The translations under genes were made by a program, and so were the position numbers. From an uncultured Paracoccaceae bacterium (lineage in GTDB: Bacteria > Pseudomonadota > Alphaproteobacteria > Rhodobacterales > Rhodobacteraceae), in NCBI GenBank assembly GCA_913061275.1, contig CAJXSR010000027.1:1-46378 (forward strand): a stretch of DNA of 46,378 nucleotides. The letters are read 5' to 3'. Below are positions 1 to 8,679 of this stretch, in pieces (the first letter of the stretch is position 1; every line of letters starts with the position of its first letter). Below the pieces are notes generated by a model that worked only from the letters and a program-made list of their open reading frames with translations, made no database searches and was not told where the DNA came from.

Positions 1-742
1 CTTAAAGCCGAAGATAACCGGTTAATTTTGAATTGCATAAATGATTTCGATAGGCGTGATTTTACTACGCTTCCAAGCCCTGCTATCAAAGTAAACACAC
101 TACCTAATATTTGTTGTGTGTGAGATGATAAATCTAAATGGTTGTATCCAAAGCTGCGTATTCTCATTTAGCCAGTCCTTTGATAGTATCTCTGATACCA
201 ACTTTTGACTGACTAATCACTTAGGGCAATATTATTTACCTATTCTAATGGATGTCACTAAAAATAAATGATAAAATGCTTATTAATTATACTATTTGCG
301 ATAAATATGAGCAAAATATATACCCGCGTTACCACAGTTCGCATATAAAGTCGTCAGGTTTGCTTGACCGCCTGCTTATTCAAATCGCGGCGCAACAAAG
401 GACATCATCAGGCGAAGGTCTGGCTTGTCCGCAGACCGACGTTTAAGCTGGCAAAATGCTGCGCGATGCACGAATGGCCGGTCTGTGGAAGCTGCATCGC
501 AGCATTAGATCAACCGGTGAAAGGCAGCAACGGGCCGAGGCTGTGAGCTGACCTGGTAACTATGGGCGGGAAGCAGACATTCGCTGCGATTGAAATAATG
601 TTAATCCTCGATACGAAAGCGGACATTCATTACGGTTATGAGGTTTTCAACGCTCCGCGCTAAAGCGCAAAGTAGTACTAGCTACTCTCCATTTTAATTA
701 TCAAAGGCGATCTAATATTGATTAAATCCGATCAACCTACGC
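1..742. other. gene-poor region with repeat debris
   Basis: No convincing gene is visible. Two short overlapping ORFs (252-446 and 364-546) have no recognisable domain and low-complexity starts, and I treat them as chance ORFs. The right part (about 470-640) contains pieces resembling an intergenic repeat found elsewhere in the window: a GCAGCAA-GGGCCG core at about 524-536 and a GGTAACTATGGGCGG block at 555-586. The AT-rich left part shows nothing. Confidence 0.5.
555..586 (+). repeat. degenerate dispersed repeat, copy A
   Basis: This stretch shares the block GGTAACTATGGGCGG followed by AAGC-G-CAT-CGCTG with 35756-35787. Both lie in non-coding DNA with otherwise unrelated surroundings. The neighbouring GCAGCAA-GGGCCG core at 524-536 resembles parts of the repeats near 22.2 kb and 38.3 kb. 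This looks like an old, decayed member of a family of intergenic repeats. The family name is unknown to me. Confidence 0.45.
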
Positions 743-1300
743 CTAATCATCGGTGTCTTGGGCCTGTTCATATGTACCAGCCCTTAGCCGCAAGCTATCT
801 TCTAGGATCGAAGCAAACGCTGCAATACTGACAAGAACACCTGAAATCGGCACGATGGAGATTGCATATTTTTTTGGCATGTAATTTGGTTTGAAAACGA
901 AACCTCCATCTTCCCACGCAAAGTACCACATTTCCCAGTACTTGCCTCCCATCGTCTCGACCGCCTCGATACCATAGATGATCATCACAAGGCCAAGTCC
1001 GCAGATGACCAGAGACCAAAACTGTTGAACAGCAAAGGCAGCTTTGAGGGGAAGCCATGAGTAGATTAAATCAAGCGCGATATGGTCTTTGTCGCGGACT
1101 GTTAGGGCGAGTGCGAAGAAGACCAGCCAGATATTACTGAGCACCGTCAGAAGATCACCCCATACGGGTGGATTTGCAAAAACGTAGCGCATGATGACAG
1201 AATAAACAGTGAATACCACCATCATCAAAAGAAGCGTAGCGCAAAAAGCGGTCAGGACTTTTTTAACAGCGCGGTCCAAAAAAACTATGGCGTTTAGCAT
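743..1300 (-). CDS. dctQ: TRAP transporter small permease (DctQ type)
   Basis: This 185-residue membrane protein has four hydrophobic segments and the size and pattern of the DctQ subunit of tripartite ATP-independent periplasmic (TRAP) transporters. DctQ works with the large DctM channel and a periplasmic binding protein to import organic acids using a sodium or proton gradient. The ATG at 1300 is preceded by AAAGGGG at a suitable distance. It lies 40 bp after dctM and is the last gene of a dctP-dctM-dctQ unit. The usual order is P-Q-M, so the small permease after the large one is an uncommon arrangement. The tail after the last membrane segment is short, polar and acidic. The family assignment is secure from context and topology; the substrate is unknown. 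Confidence 0.9.
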   Translation of the reverse strand: MLNAIVFLDRAVKKVLTAFCATLLLMMVVFTVYSVIMRYVFANPPVWGDLLTVLSNIWLVFFALALTVRDKDHIALDLIYSWLPLKAAFAVQQFWSLVICGLGLVMIIYGIEAVETMGGKYWEMWYFAWEDGGFVFKPNYMPKKYAISIVPISGVLVSIAAFASILEDSLRLRAGTYEQAQDTDD

Positions 1301-1340
1301 GATATGGCCCCTTTAGTAGGATTGTTGATCTGAGTGCACA

Positions 1341-2630
1341 TCAGTTTACATATCCAAAGCTGCGCGGCAGAAACATTGTGAACTCTGGCACGACGATCAA
1401 TATAAACAGCAGGACAAAGAGTGCCGCAAGAAATGGCAACATCGCGATTGCTACTTTCTCTAATCGCACATTTGCAATTGCCCCCGCGGTAAAGAAGGCA
1501 ACACCAACGGGGGGTGTTACAGAGCCAATCAGAAAGCCGACAACGACAACCAATGCGGCCTGAACATCGGGATAACCTGCTTTTACCATTACATCGACCA
1601 ATACAGGGCCAACGATGATGATGTTGGCAGCTGAATCCATGACCATTCCCAACAGACAGATGAACAGAACCAGCACCAGTGCAAACTGCAATGGATTATC
1701 AGTGTAGCTGAGCAACCATTGTTCGAGTTCGCTGATCGCACCAAGTGAGGTTAACAACCAGCTGAATGGACCAGAGGCGGCGATGATGATGAAGACCATC
1801 GCGGAATTACGAAATGCGCGTACGAACGCGCCCTTGCAATTTGACCACGTGATTGTGCGATAGACAAACAGACCTACCAATAAGGCGATTGTTGCCGTCA
1901 ATGCGCCTGCTTCAACGACACCAGCAATACCAAAGACAACAGAGCCTACAAGAACGATAGGAATGAGTAACGCGAAAGAGGATTCATAGCTAGCAACAGC
2001 AATGGCCTTAAAGCTGAACGGCTCATCGCTGCGTTCAAAATTATTTCGGCGCGCGATGATATAGTTGATCACCATCAAAAGTGCACCAATCATTAAGCCC
2101 GGAATAATGCCACCTGCAAACAGTGCCCCAACAGAGATACCCCCTGCATTGGCCAAAACGATCATCATAATAGATGGCGGGAGGATACCGCCGATTGTGG
2201 AACTGACGGCCGTGATTGCCGCGGCAAATGCAGGGGGATATCCTGCACGTTTCATTGCGGGAATCATCAGTGATCCAACTGTGGCAGTGTCTGCGACAAC
2301 TGACCCATTCATGCCCGCAAAAAACATACTAACCAATACATTTGCCTGTGCCATGCCGCCACGCATCCGACCAATCAGACGTTGGCTAAGATTTACCAGA
2401 CGATCCGTGATCGTAGCACTGGTCATAAGTTCGCCGGTGAGCATAAAGAAGGGGATAGCCGTGAGTGGGACGGAATCGATGGCACTGAACATCTGACTGG
2501 GGATCAAGATCATCGGTGCTGCGTCGGTGAACAGAATATAGACGACGGGAATTAGGATTAGGGTGAAACCCACAGGTGCGCCGAGCATGATCAGCATCAC
2601 TAATATTATCAGTAGCATTACGCTTTCCAT
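1341..2630 (-). CDS. dctM: TRAP transporter large permease (DctM type)
   Basis: This 429-residue, very hydrophobic protein has about twelve membrane segments and the glycine- and proline-rich motifs of the DctM family, for example GGILPPSIMMIV near residue 150 and GSVTPPVGVAFF near residue 370. DctM forms the translocation channel of TRAP importers and belongs to the ion transporter superfamily. The ATG at 2630 has AGGAAA just upstream. It is the middle gene of the operon, between the binding protein and DctQ. A perfect hexanucleotide repeat occupies the leader between dctP and this gene. Length is normal for the family and no lesion is seen. The long ORF on the opposite strand here is a shadow. 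Confidence 0.93.
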   Translation of the reverse strand: MESVMLLIILVMLIMLGAPVGFTLILIPVVYILFTDAAPMILIPSQMFSAIDSVPLTAIPFFMLTGELMTSATITDRLVNLSQRLIGRMRGGMAQANVLVSMFFAGMNGSVVADTATVGSLMIPAMKRAGYPPAFAAAITAVSSTIGGILPPSIMMIVLANAGGISVGALFAGGIIPGLMIGALLMVINYIIARRNNFERSDEPFSFKAIAVASYESSFALLIPIVLVGSVVFGIAGVVEAGALTATIALLVGLFVYRTITWSNCKGAFVRAFRNSAMVFIIIAASGPFSWLLTSLGAISELEQWLLSYTDNPLQFALVLVLFICLLGMVMDSAANIIIVGPVLVDVMVKAGYPDVQAALVVVVGFLIGSVTPPVGVAFFTAGAIANVRLEKVAIAMLPFLAALFVLLFILIVVPEFTMFLPRSFGYVN

Positions 2631-2653
2631 GTGGGCGTTTCCTATTGTGACTT

Positions 2654-2713
2654 GAGAAGGAGAAGGAGAAGGAGAAGGAGAAGGAGAAGGAGAAGGAGAA
2701 GGAGAAGGAGAAG
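2654..2713. repeat. hexanucleotide microsatellite, ten perfect GAGAAG copies
   Basis: Exactly ten uninterrupted GAGAAG units (60 bp) lie in the dctP-dctM intergenic region. In the transcript they read as ten CUUCUC units, a pure pyrimidine tract about 23 nt before the dctM start codon. Such arrays change length by slipped-strand pairing. Being non-coding, this one could alter the dctP-dctM spacing, mRNA folding or relative expression rather than a reading frame. Confidence 0.97.
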
Positions 2714-2789
2714 AGAGTAATTGTTAGTGAAGAGCATGATGCAAGAGCGTATCCTGCACCATGCTTATTTTTAGATAGCTTAAGTTACG

Positions 2790-3830
2790 TTACAGAGCTC
2801 CTGCTGCTTCGAGCTGTGCGATAAAGTCAGTCATGCCTTGCTCTTCCAGAACACGACGTGCTGTTGCTGGGTCAAAGCTGCCTTTAGCATTCAACCAAGC
2901 GTCAATCGCACCTGCGCGCCACAGAGCCATTTCGTCTTCGTTGGGAACGTACCATTCTTTTATAGAGGCTTTGATTTCTTTTTCGCCTGCTTCAACCCAT
3001 GCACGGTCAAGCTCTTGAACTTTTTGACCGAAAGCTGTTGCCGCTGTGTGCAGCCATTCACGCTCTTGATCGCTCAGCGCATCGTATTGACGTTTATCGA
3101 TAGACAGCTGATTACCAGACCATGACCCACCGATTTCAGTGAAGTATTTTGCAACTTCGTGCAGCTTAGCAACGTGTTGCCAAGGCGTGGCAACATATTG
3201 ACCTGAAACAACACCGGTTTGCAGACCTTGATACAGTTGACCCCAATCATAAGGAACTGGTACAGCACCCCAATTTTTCACAAGTGTGTATTCAATGGGG
3301 CTTTTTGTAACGCGCCATTTGAGACCTGCCATGTCGGATGGAATATGAACAGGGCCTTTCGCGTTAGCCAACTGACGGAACCCACCAGAAGAATAAACTG
3401 TCAAACAAACGTGACCAGCCTCTTCTGCTGCGATGTCACACTGTTTTTTAGCAAGCCAATCAGACGAAATCCGGTCAGCGTCTTCGATACTTTTGAAGAT
3501 GTACGGCAGATCAAAGATCGACAAAGCCGTGCCAAAATTACCAAAGTTCGCTGTTGAACTTGTCCAAAGTGCCAAAAGGCCTTGGTTGGCTTGTTCGCCA
3601 CAGGATTGCTCACTGCACAAAGATTTGCGGTAGTGAGGCTCGATGGACATCTTGCCACCAGACACTTCTTCCAGTGTTGGAACCAGTGCTTGCTCAATCG
3701 CATCACCGATTGGCATGCCCAAAAATCCGACTGTTCCCAATTTCAGAACCTTTTCGGCGGCAGCAGGTTGCGCAAACGCCACCGCAACTGATGCGATGCA
3801 AAGCGCGTTGAATATCGTTTTAATTCTCAT
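2790..3830 (-). CDS. dctP: TRAP transporter periplasmic substrate-binding protein (DctP)
   Basis: This is the periplasmic receptor of the TRAP system, 346 residues from the chosen start. The N-terminus is a classic Sec signal peptide ending PAAA before EKVLKLGTVG. The body has the DctP pattern, including the LKWRV stretch with the conserved arginine expected to bind a substrate carboxylate, and the GLQTGVVSGQ motif near the domain crossover. I chose the ATG at 3830 because GGGAGA sits 8 nt upstream; two upstream in-frame ATGs (3839 and 3872) either overlap that site or add a charged extension before the signal peptide. Two cysteines in KSLCSEQSCGEQ are unusual for the family. It is the first gene of the operon, divergent from a MocR regulator. 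The substrate cannot be read from the sequence. Confidence 0.92.
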   Translation of the reverse strand: MRIKTIFNALCIASVAVAFAQPAAAEKVLKLGTVGFLGMPIGDAIEQALVPTLEEVSGGKMSIEPHYRKSLCSEQSCGEQANQGLLALWTSSTANFGNFGTALSIFDLPYIFKSIEDADRISSDWLAKKQCDIAAEEAGHVCLTVYSSGGFRQLANAKGPVHIPSDMAGLKWRVTKSPIEYTLVKNWGAVPVPYDWGQLYQGLQTGVVSGQYVATPWQHVAKLHEVAKYFTEIGGSWSGNQLSIDKRQYDALSDQEREWLHTAATAFGQKVQELDRAWVEAGEKEIKASIKEWYVPNEDEMALWRAGAIDAWLNAKGSFDPATARRVLEEQGMTDFIAQLEAAGAL

Positions 3831-4002
3831 TGAATTCATCTCCCATTGATAGATTTTTCTTCGCCTCATCATTCACGGCCTTACAGGTCAAGGAAAGTGA
3901 CAGATGACTTTAATGAAGGGGACAGTTAAAGATGGACCTCACTAGTCATACCGAACCAGACTAAGATCAGCGTAGGTATATAAAGTGCATGGGAGAGTGT
4001 AA

Positions 4003-5466
4003 GTGACTTCAACGACACCAAGGTTTGTAAAACTACCTGAAAGCTCTGGTCTGAGTTTACGAGATCAAATTTGCGAGGTTGTGAGCGCTGCGATTACGTC
4101 TGAATCGCTGGCAAACGATCGCCCCTTGCCATCTTGCCGCGAGCTTGCCAAACAATTTGGCGTCTCAAGGAACACCGTTTTCGCAGCTTATAATCGTCTA
4201 ATCGACCTAGACTTTTTAGTTTCACGCGACAGGTCAGGCTATTTCGTTAACCCTCAGATAGTTGCCATTAAGCAAGCCGAGAACGAGGCCAAGCTCGCAA
4301 CAAGGGATACCATTCCATGCCCTGTTAGCTTTCCTGAGAGTGATCTGATGCCGGTGGTCAATCCTCTGGACTGGAACGCGTATCCATATCCTTTTATTTA
4401 CAATCAGATTGATCCTGATTTGTTTCCTGTAGACGGCTGGCGAGAATGCACACGGCAAGCATTGGGTCGAAAAAATATGCCCGCTTGGGCCAGTGATGCC
4501 GTTGAAAGTGACAGTCCACTACTGGTACAACAACTGCGTCAACGCTTGTTGAATACACGCGGAATTTACGCCGAAGAAGATGAAATTCTGATTACGCTTG
4601 GTGCGCAGAACGCCCTGTATATCCTTGGTACTATTTTTGCAAAATCTGGCAAATCTATTGCACTAGAAGACCCTGGGTTTTTTGGCGCTCGCAATGCTTT
4701 TCTCCTTGCAGGTAATAAATTAGTTGGTGTTCCGATTGATGGTGACGGGATCATTCCTTCTGCGATACCCGCAGACTGCCAATTGGTTTTCACAACGCCA
4801 AGTCATCAATTCCCAACCATGGTCACAATGAGTCAATCGCGACGGGAAGAGTTACTAGAGGTTGCGAATAAAAAGGACTTCCTTATCATCGAAGACGATT
4901 ATGAGGCCGAAATGAACTATGTCGCCAAATCCTCTCCTTCTTTGCGATCAATGGATAAGACTGGGCGTGTTATTTATATTGGTAGCCTGTCAAAAACTGT
5001 GTCACCAGGTATTCGTATGGGTTTTGTCGTGGCGCACCGCGATATTATTCGACAGGCGCGCATTGCGCGCGGCGTTATGATGCGCCATCCACCTACAATT
5101 GTTCAGGAAATAGTCGCACTGTTTTTTCAGTTGGGTTATTATGATGCGCATCTTCGTAACATCGAGCGACGTTATAAAAAACGCTGGCATGCCATGGACA
5201 GCGCGTTGACCAAGCATCTTGGAATGCTGCAACGCACTAAATCCGAGGGGGGTACATCATTTTGGCTAACGGGCCCAAAAGAGTTTGACGCATCTGAATT
5301 GAAAGCTCGGCTCAGGCCGAAAGGCGTATTGGTGGACAGGGGTCAGGATTATTATCTGAACCAGACTGACAGCAAAAGTTTCCGGTTAGGATTTGCATAT
5401 GTTCCAATTTCAAAACTTGAAGATGGCATTCGGGTTATCGCCGAAGAAGTTCAATCCATGCTTTGA
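4003..5466 (+). CDS. MocR/PdxR-type transcriptional regulator (GntR domain + aminotransferase fold)
   Basis: This 487-residue regulator has an N-terminal GntR winged helix (about residues 15-80, with CRELAKQFGVSRNTVFAAYNRL) and a C-terminal class-I aminotransferase-like domain from about 125. The PLP lysine is K331 in IGSLSKTVSPGIRMG, and IIEDDYEAE near 295 carries the aspartate that normally contacts the pyridine nitrogen. MocR proteins such as GabR, TauR and PdxR sense an amino compound or PLP adduct and usually control a neighbouring gene. The start is GTG at 4003, with GGGAGAG at 3991-3997. It is divergent from dctP (172 bp between the chosen starts) and upstream of the epoxide hydrolase and aldehyde dehydrogenase, so it probably regulates both sides. 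The effector is unknown. Confidence 0.92.
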   Translation: MTSTTPRFVKLPESSGLSLRDQICEVVSAAITSESLANDRPLPSCRELAKQFGVSRNTVFAAYNRLIDLDFLVSRDRSGYFVNPQIVAIKQAENEAKLATRDTIPCPVSFPESDLMPVVNPLDWNAYPYPFIYNQIDPDLFPVDGWRECTRQALGRKNMPAWASDAVESDSPLLVQQLRQRLLNTRGIYAEEDEILITLGAQNALYILGTIFAKSGKSIALEDPGFFGARNAFLLAGNKLVGVPIDGDGIIPSAIPADCQLVFTTPSHQFPTMVTMSQSRREELLEVANKKDFLIIEDDYEAEMNYVAKSSPSLRSMDKTGRVIYIGSLSKTVSPGIRMGFVVAHRDIIRQARIARGVMMRHPPTIVQEIVALFFQLGYYDAHLRNIERRYKKRWHAMDSALTKHLGMLQRTKSEGGTSFWLTGPKEFDASELKARLRPKGVLVDRGQDYYLNQTDSKSFRLGFAYVPISKLEDGIRVIAEEVQSML

Positions 5467-5611
5467 CGTTTTTGGTCACTAAAATACATCTGTCCCTTCG
5501 ATTTGCACTACCTGTCTCTCGCCGCAGCCGAGAACTTTCGGTTATTTTCATTTCAAATATGCAAGTCGGCCCTGCAGCATGCACGCTGGATCAAACTAAG
5601 GAATTGGCTTT

Positions 5612-6784
5612 TTGAAAGACCGTAGTGAACTAAATACAAATATAACGCCATTCCAATACCACGTATCTGATGCAGTATTGGATGGCATCCGCAATCGTGT
5701 GGCAAATTATCCATGGCATGAAATGCCCGACGACGGTGGTTGGGAATATGGAACGAATATGGATTACCTGAAAAAGCTGTGCGCTTATTGGGTGGGTGGG
5801 TTTGATTGGCGCGCGCAAGAAGCCCGCATCAACAGCTTTTCCCATTTCAAAACCCCTGTTGATGGCATTGATATGCACTTTATCCGAGAGGAAGGTAGCG
5901 GGCCGAATCCAATGCCATTGATGATCAGTCATGGTTGGCCCGGTTCTGTTGCCGAGTTTTTTGACTTAATTGAACCATTAGCACATCCTGAGCGATTCGG
6001 CGGCAATGTCGAAGACGCATTCACGGTTATTGCACCTTCGTTACCGGGTTTTGGATTTTCTGGCCGCCCGCCACGCCCGTATGGGCCGCGTAAAATGGCA
6101 AGCGTTCTTAACTCTCTTATGACTGACGCTTTGGGCTATGAAAGCTATCTTGCACAGGGTGGTGACTGGGGCGGGGCAATTTGTTCTTGGCTTGGTTATA
6201 ATCATGCACCTGCTTGTTCTGCAATCCACATCAACGTGCTGACGATGCGCCATCCAGATGGCCCACAAACACCAGAAGAAGTGGCTTGGTCTGAACAGTT
6301 TGATCGTGATCAAGTAATGCAAAACGGGTACCGCACACAGCAAGCGACACGCCCACAAACACTTAGCTATGCGATGATGGACAGCCCTGTGGGTATTGCC
6401 GCATGGTTGGTAGAAAAATTCAATTCTTGGTCAGATGTTGAAAACAACGACATTGAAAGTGCGCATTCAAAAGACGAGCTGCTGACCAATATAATGATCT
6501 ATATCACCACGCGAACATTCAACTCTGCTTCATGGATATATTACGGTCGGCGCGAAGAAGGTGGACGTATATTGTCACCTGAAGGCCACCGTGTCGAAGT
6601 GCCCACAGGATGTGCCGTTTTTCCAGCAGAAATGTTGAATTGGCCACCGCGTTCTTATGTGGACCGCATTTACAACATTCAACATTGGACAGAAATGCCG
6701 CGTGGTGGCCATTTCGCCGCGATGGAGGAGCCAGAGATGCTCCTAAACGACATACGTAAATTCGCACGCACACTGCGCAGTTGA
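5612..6784 (+). CDS. epoxide hydrolase, alpha/beta-hydrolase fold with EHN domain
   Basis: This 390-residue protein matches microsomal-type epoxide hydrolases, which open epoxides to diols through a covalent aspartyl ester. The N-terminal EHN lid domain covers about residues 12-115. Visible catalytic features are HGWPGS (107-112, oxyanion hole), the nucleophile D185 in GGDWGG, a lid tyrosine in WIYYGR (about 311), and the base H367 in GGHFAAMEEPE. The start is TTG at 5612 with AAGGAA upstream; no ATG fits as well. It follows the MocR regulator by 145 bp and precedes the aldehyde dehydrogenase by 61 bp, so the two enzymes are likely co-transcribed. There is no signal peptide, so it is cytoplasmic. 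The substrate is unknown; related enzymes also include juvenile-hormone-type and general xenobiotic hydrolases. Confidence 0.9.
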   Translation: MKDRSELNTNITPFQYHVSDAVLDGIRNRVANYPWHEMPDDGGWEYGTNMDYLKKLCAYWVGGFDWRAQEARINSFSHFKTPVDGIDMHFIREEGSGPNPMPLMISHGWPGSVAEFFDLIEPLAHPERFGGNVEDAFTVIAPSLPGFGFSGRPPRPYGPRKMASVLNSLMTDALGYESYLAQGGDWGGAICSWLGYNHAPACSAIHINVLTMRHPDGPQTPEEVAWSEQFDRDQVMQNGYRTQQATRPQTLSYAMMDSPVGIAAWLVEKFNSWSDVENNDIESAHSKDELLTNIMIYITTRTFNSASWIYYGRREEGGRILSPEGHRVEVPTGCAVFPAEMLNWPPRSYVDRIYNIQHWTEMPRGGHFAAMEEPEMLLNDIRKFARTLRS

Positions 6785-6845
6785 AATCCAATCTAAACAC
6801 AGAATATCGGAGCAAACTGTTCCTTACTCATAACGGAGAAACCCT

Positions 6846-8342
6846 ATGACCCTTTCACATGCCGAGTATCAGACCATCGCAAACGGGTTGACCCCAAATG
6901 GGCAGGCTTTCATTGACGGAAAGTTCTGTGACGCGCTGGATGGAGAAAAATTTGAAACAACTAATCCAGCCACGGGGCAAGTTTTGGCCAGCGTTGCTCA
7001 TTGTAAAGCGGCAGATGTAGATCGCGCAGTCATCGCTGCACGACGTGTTTTCAATGCAGGTACATGGTCACGTGCAGAGCCAGAAGAACGCAAGGAAGTC
7101 CTGTTAAAAGTTGCGGGGCTTGTGCGTAAACACACCCACGAATTAGCGGTTCTTGAAAGCATGGATACGGGCAAAACCATCAACGATTGCATGGACGAAA
7201 TTGGCGGCGAAGTTCCAAACTTCTTCCAGTGGTACGCAGAACTCGCGGATAAAACGTTTGGGAAGATAGCCCCCACAGGTCCCGGCGCGTTGGCGTTGAT
7301 CACCAAAGAACCTGCTGGAATTGCAGGGGCAGTTTTACCTTGGAATTTTCCACTGGTTATGGCTGCATGGAAAATTGCACCTGCACTTTCTGTGGGGTGC
7401 TCAGCGGTGATTAAGCCTGCTGAACAGACATCGCTTTCTGCGATCCGTTTGGCGGAGCTGATGCAAGAAGCTGGTGTACCAGATGGTGTTATCAACATCG
7501 TTCCTGGTTTTGGTGAAACCGCAGGCAAGGCCATTGGATTACACAATGACATTGATACTGTGTCCTTTACGGGTTCGACCGAGGTTGGCCGCATGTTTAT
7601 GCGTTATTCTGGCGACAGCAATATTAAGGGCGTAGGTCTAGAGATGGGCGGCAAAAGCCCGTTTATTGTTCTCGATGATGCCTTGATAAATGACGATCTT
7701 ATCGAACATGCTGCGATGTCTGCATTTTGGAACGGCGGGCAGAACTGTACTGCTAACATGCGGCAACTGATTGCTGCACCGTTGGTAGAAGAATTCACCG
7801 GACGCATCTTGGAGCGGGTGAAAGCATTTAAATTAGGCGATCCATTGGATCCAGCCACCGATATTGGCTCGATGATCACCAAAGACCACAAGACTATGGT
7901 CATGAATTACATCCAAAGCGGAGTGGATGAAGGCGCGAATATGGTGGCGGGTGGGGCAAGTGATTTACCAGGGTATTTCATTGAACCCACAGTCTTTCAA
8001 AATGTCACACCTGATATGAAAATAGCGCGTGAGGAAATCTTTGGCCCTGTTTTGGGGATCATGCCGATCAAGAATGCCGAAGAAGCTTTGGCAGTGGCCT
8101 GCGATACGGAATATGGTCTACATGCCACGGTATTTACACAAGATATCGATCGCGCCATTCATATGGCCCGCTCACTTCCATGTGGAACAGTATCAGTGAA
8201 TGGGTTCTCTGAAGGTGACATCAAAACACCCTTTGGAGGCTACAAACAATCAGGCTCGCTTGCACGGGATAATGGCACAGAGGCGTTGGGGCAGTATCTC
8301 CAGACAAAGACAATTTGGATTCAAACAAAAGCTGTCCTATAG
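6846..8342 (+). CDS. NAD(P)-dependent aldehyde dehydrogenase (betaine-aldehyde / PuuC-like)
   Basis: This 498-residue aldehyde dehydrogenase is complete. PWNFP is at 165-169, the cofactor-binding lysine K190 in IKPAEQ, FTGSTEVG at 241-248, the general base E266 in LEMGGK, and the catalytic C301 in GGQNCTAN. The family oxidises aldehydes to carboxylic acids; this sequence resembles the branch with betaine-aldehyde and gamma-glutamyl-aminobutyraldehyde dehydrogenases. The ATG at 6846 follows an AACGGAGAAACCCT leader with a good ribosome site. It sits directly after the epoxide hydrolase and probably oxidises an aldehyde formed in the same pathway. Specificity within the family cannot be decided from the sequence. 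Confidence 0.93.
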   Translation: MTLSHAEYQTIANGLTPNGQAFIDGKFCDALDGEKFETTNPATGQVLASVAHCKAADVDRAVIAARRVFNAGTWSRAEPEERKEVLLKVAGLVRKHTHELAVLESMDTGKTINDCMDEIGGEVPNFFQWYAELADKTFGKIAPTGPGALALITKEPAGIAGAVLPWNFPLVMAAWKIAPALSVGCSAVIKPAEQTSLSAIRLAELMQEAGVPDGVINIVPGFGETAGKAIGLHNDIDTVSFTGSTEVGRMFMRYSGDSNIKGVGLEMGGKSPFIVLDDALINDDLIEHAAMSAFWNGGQNCTANMRQLIAAPLVEEFTGRILERVKAFKLGDPLDPATDIGSMITKDHKTMVMNYIQSGVDEGANMVAGGASDLPGYFIEPTVFQNVTPDMKIAREEIFGPVLGIMPIKNAEEALAVACDTEYGLHATVFTQDIDRAIHMARSLPCGTVSVNGFSEGDIKTPFGGYKQSGSLARDNGTEALGQYLQTKTIWIQTKAVL

Positions 8343-8679
8343 GAAATTTCTGCCATTTGACATTATATCTCAATTCTTAAATTTCCATACACATCAATAA
8401 TTTGATTTCACGTAGAAACCAAAAGTAATTAACAGTCCCATTTCTAAGTTTTAGTCTGTGGTGTCAATGTCTGCTTTCCTGAGAATGTATTGTTGATATA
8501 GCAGGTGATCTGAGCGTCCGCTAAGGGCCGTTCATGTCGATCAGACGAAAAGCCTGAGAGCCGTCAGTAAGGGCGGAATGCGGACATTGCACTACTAATG
8601 TTCTTAATGTAATGAAGGTCTGCTTAGAACCCATTGCATGAAAAGCTCAGCTGATCATTACCCAACAAATCCAAACATT
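8343..8679. other. intergenic region with a dispersed repeat
   Basis: This gap lies between the aldehyde dehydrogenase and tesA, which end facing each other. It contains no supported gene. Its middle (8523-8585) is a repeat present in inverted orientation at 22207-22269. No clear rho-independent terminator was found. Confidence 0.6.
8523..8585 (+). repeat. dispersed intergenic repeat, copy B (inverted match at 22207-22269)
   Basis: Sixty of 63 positions match the reverse complement of 22207-22269. The unit begins AAGGGCCGTTCATGTCGATC and ends near GCGGAATGCGGAC. Both copies lie between convergent gene ends. A shorter relative of its end, GGCGG-TGCGGACAT, occurs at 40382-40397. This high identity in non-coding DNA implies recent transposition or gene conversion. 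Confidence 0.9.

Noticed and set aside
252-546. Two overlapping short ORFs on the plus strand
   Set aside because: No domain, no good ribosome site, and the second part overlaps repeat debris; most likely chance ORFs.
2065-2496. 143-codon ORF opposite dctM
   Set aside because: Biased composition typical of an antisense shadow of a membrane-protein gene; dctM itself is clearly real.
2654-2713. CRISPR-like array
   Set aside because: The units are directly joined hexamers without spacers; this is a microsatellite, and no cas gene is present.
3831-4002. MocR operator direct repeats
   Set aside because: Some similar words (GTGACAG / GGGACAG followed by T-rich or A-rich stretches) are present but spacing and match are too weak to call.
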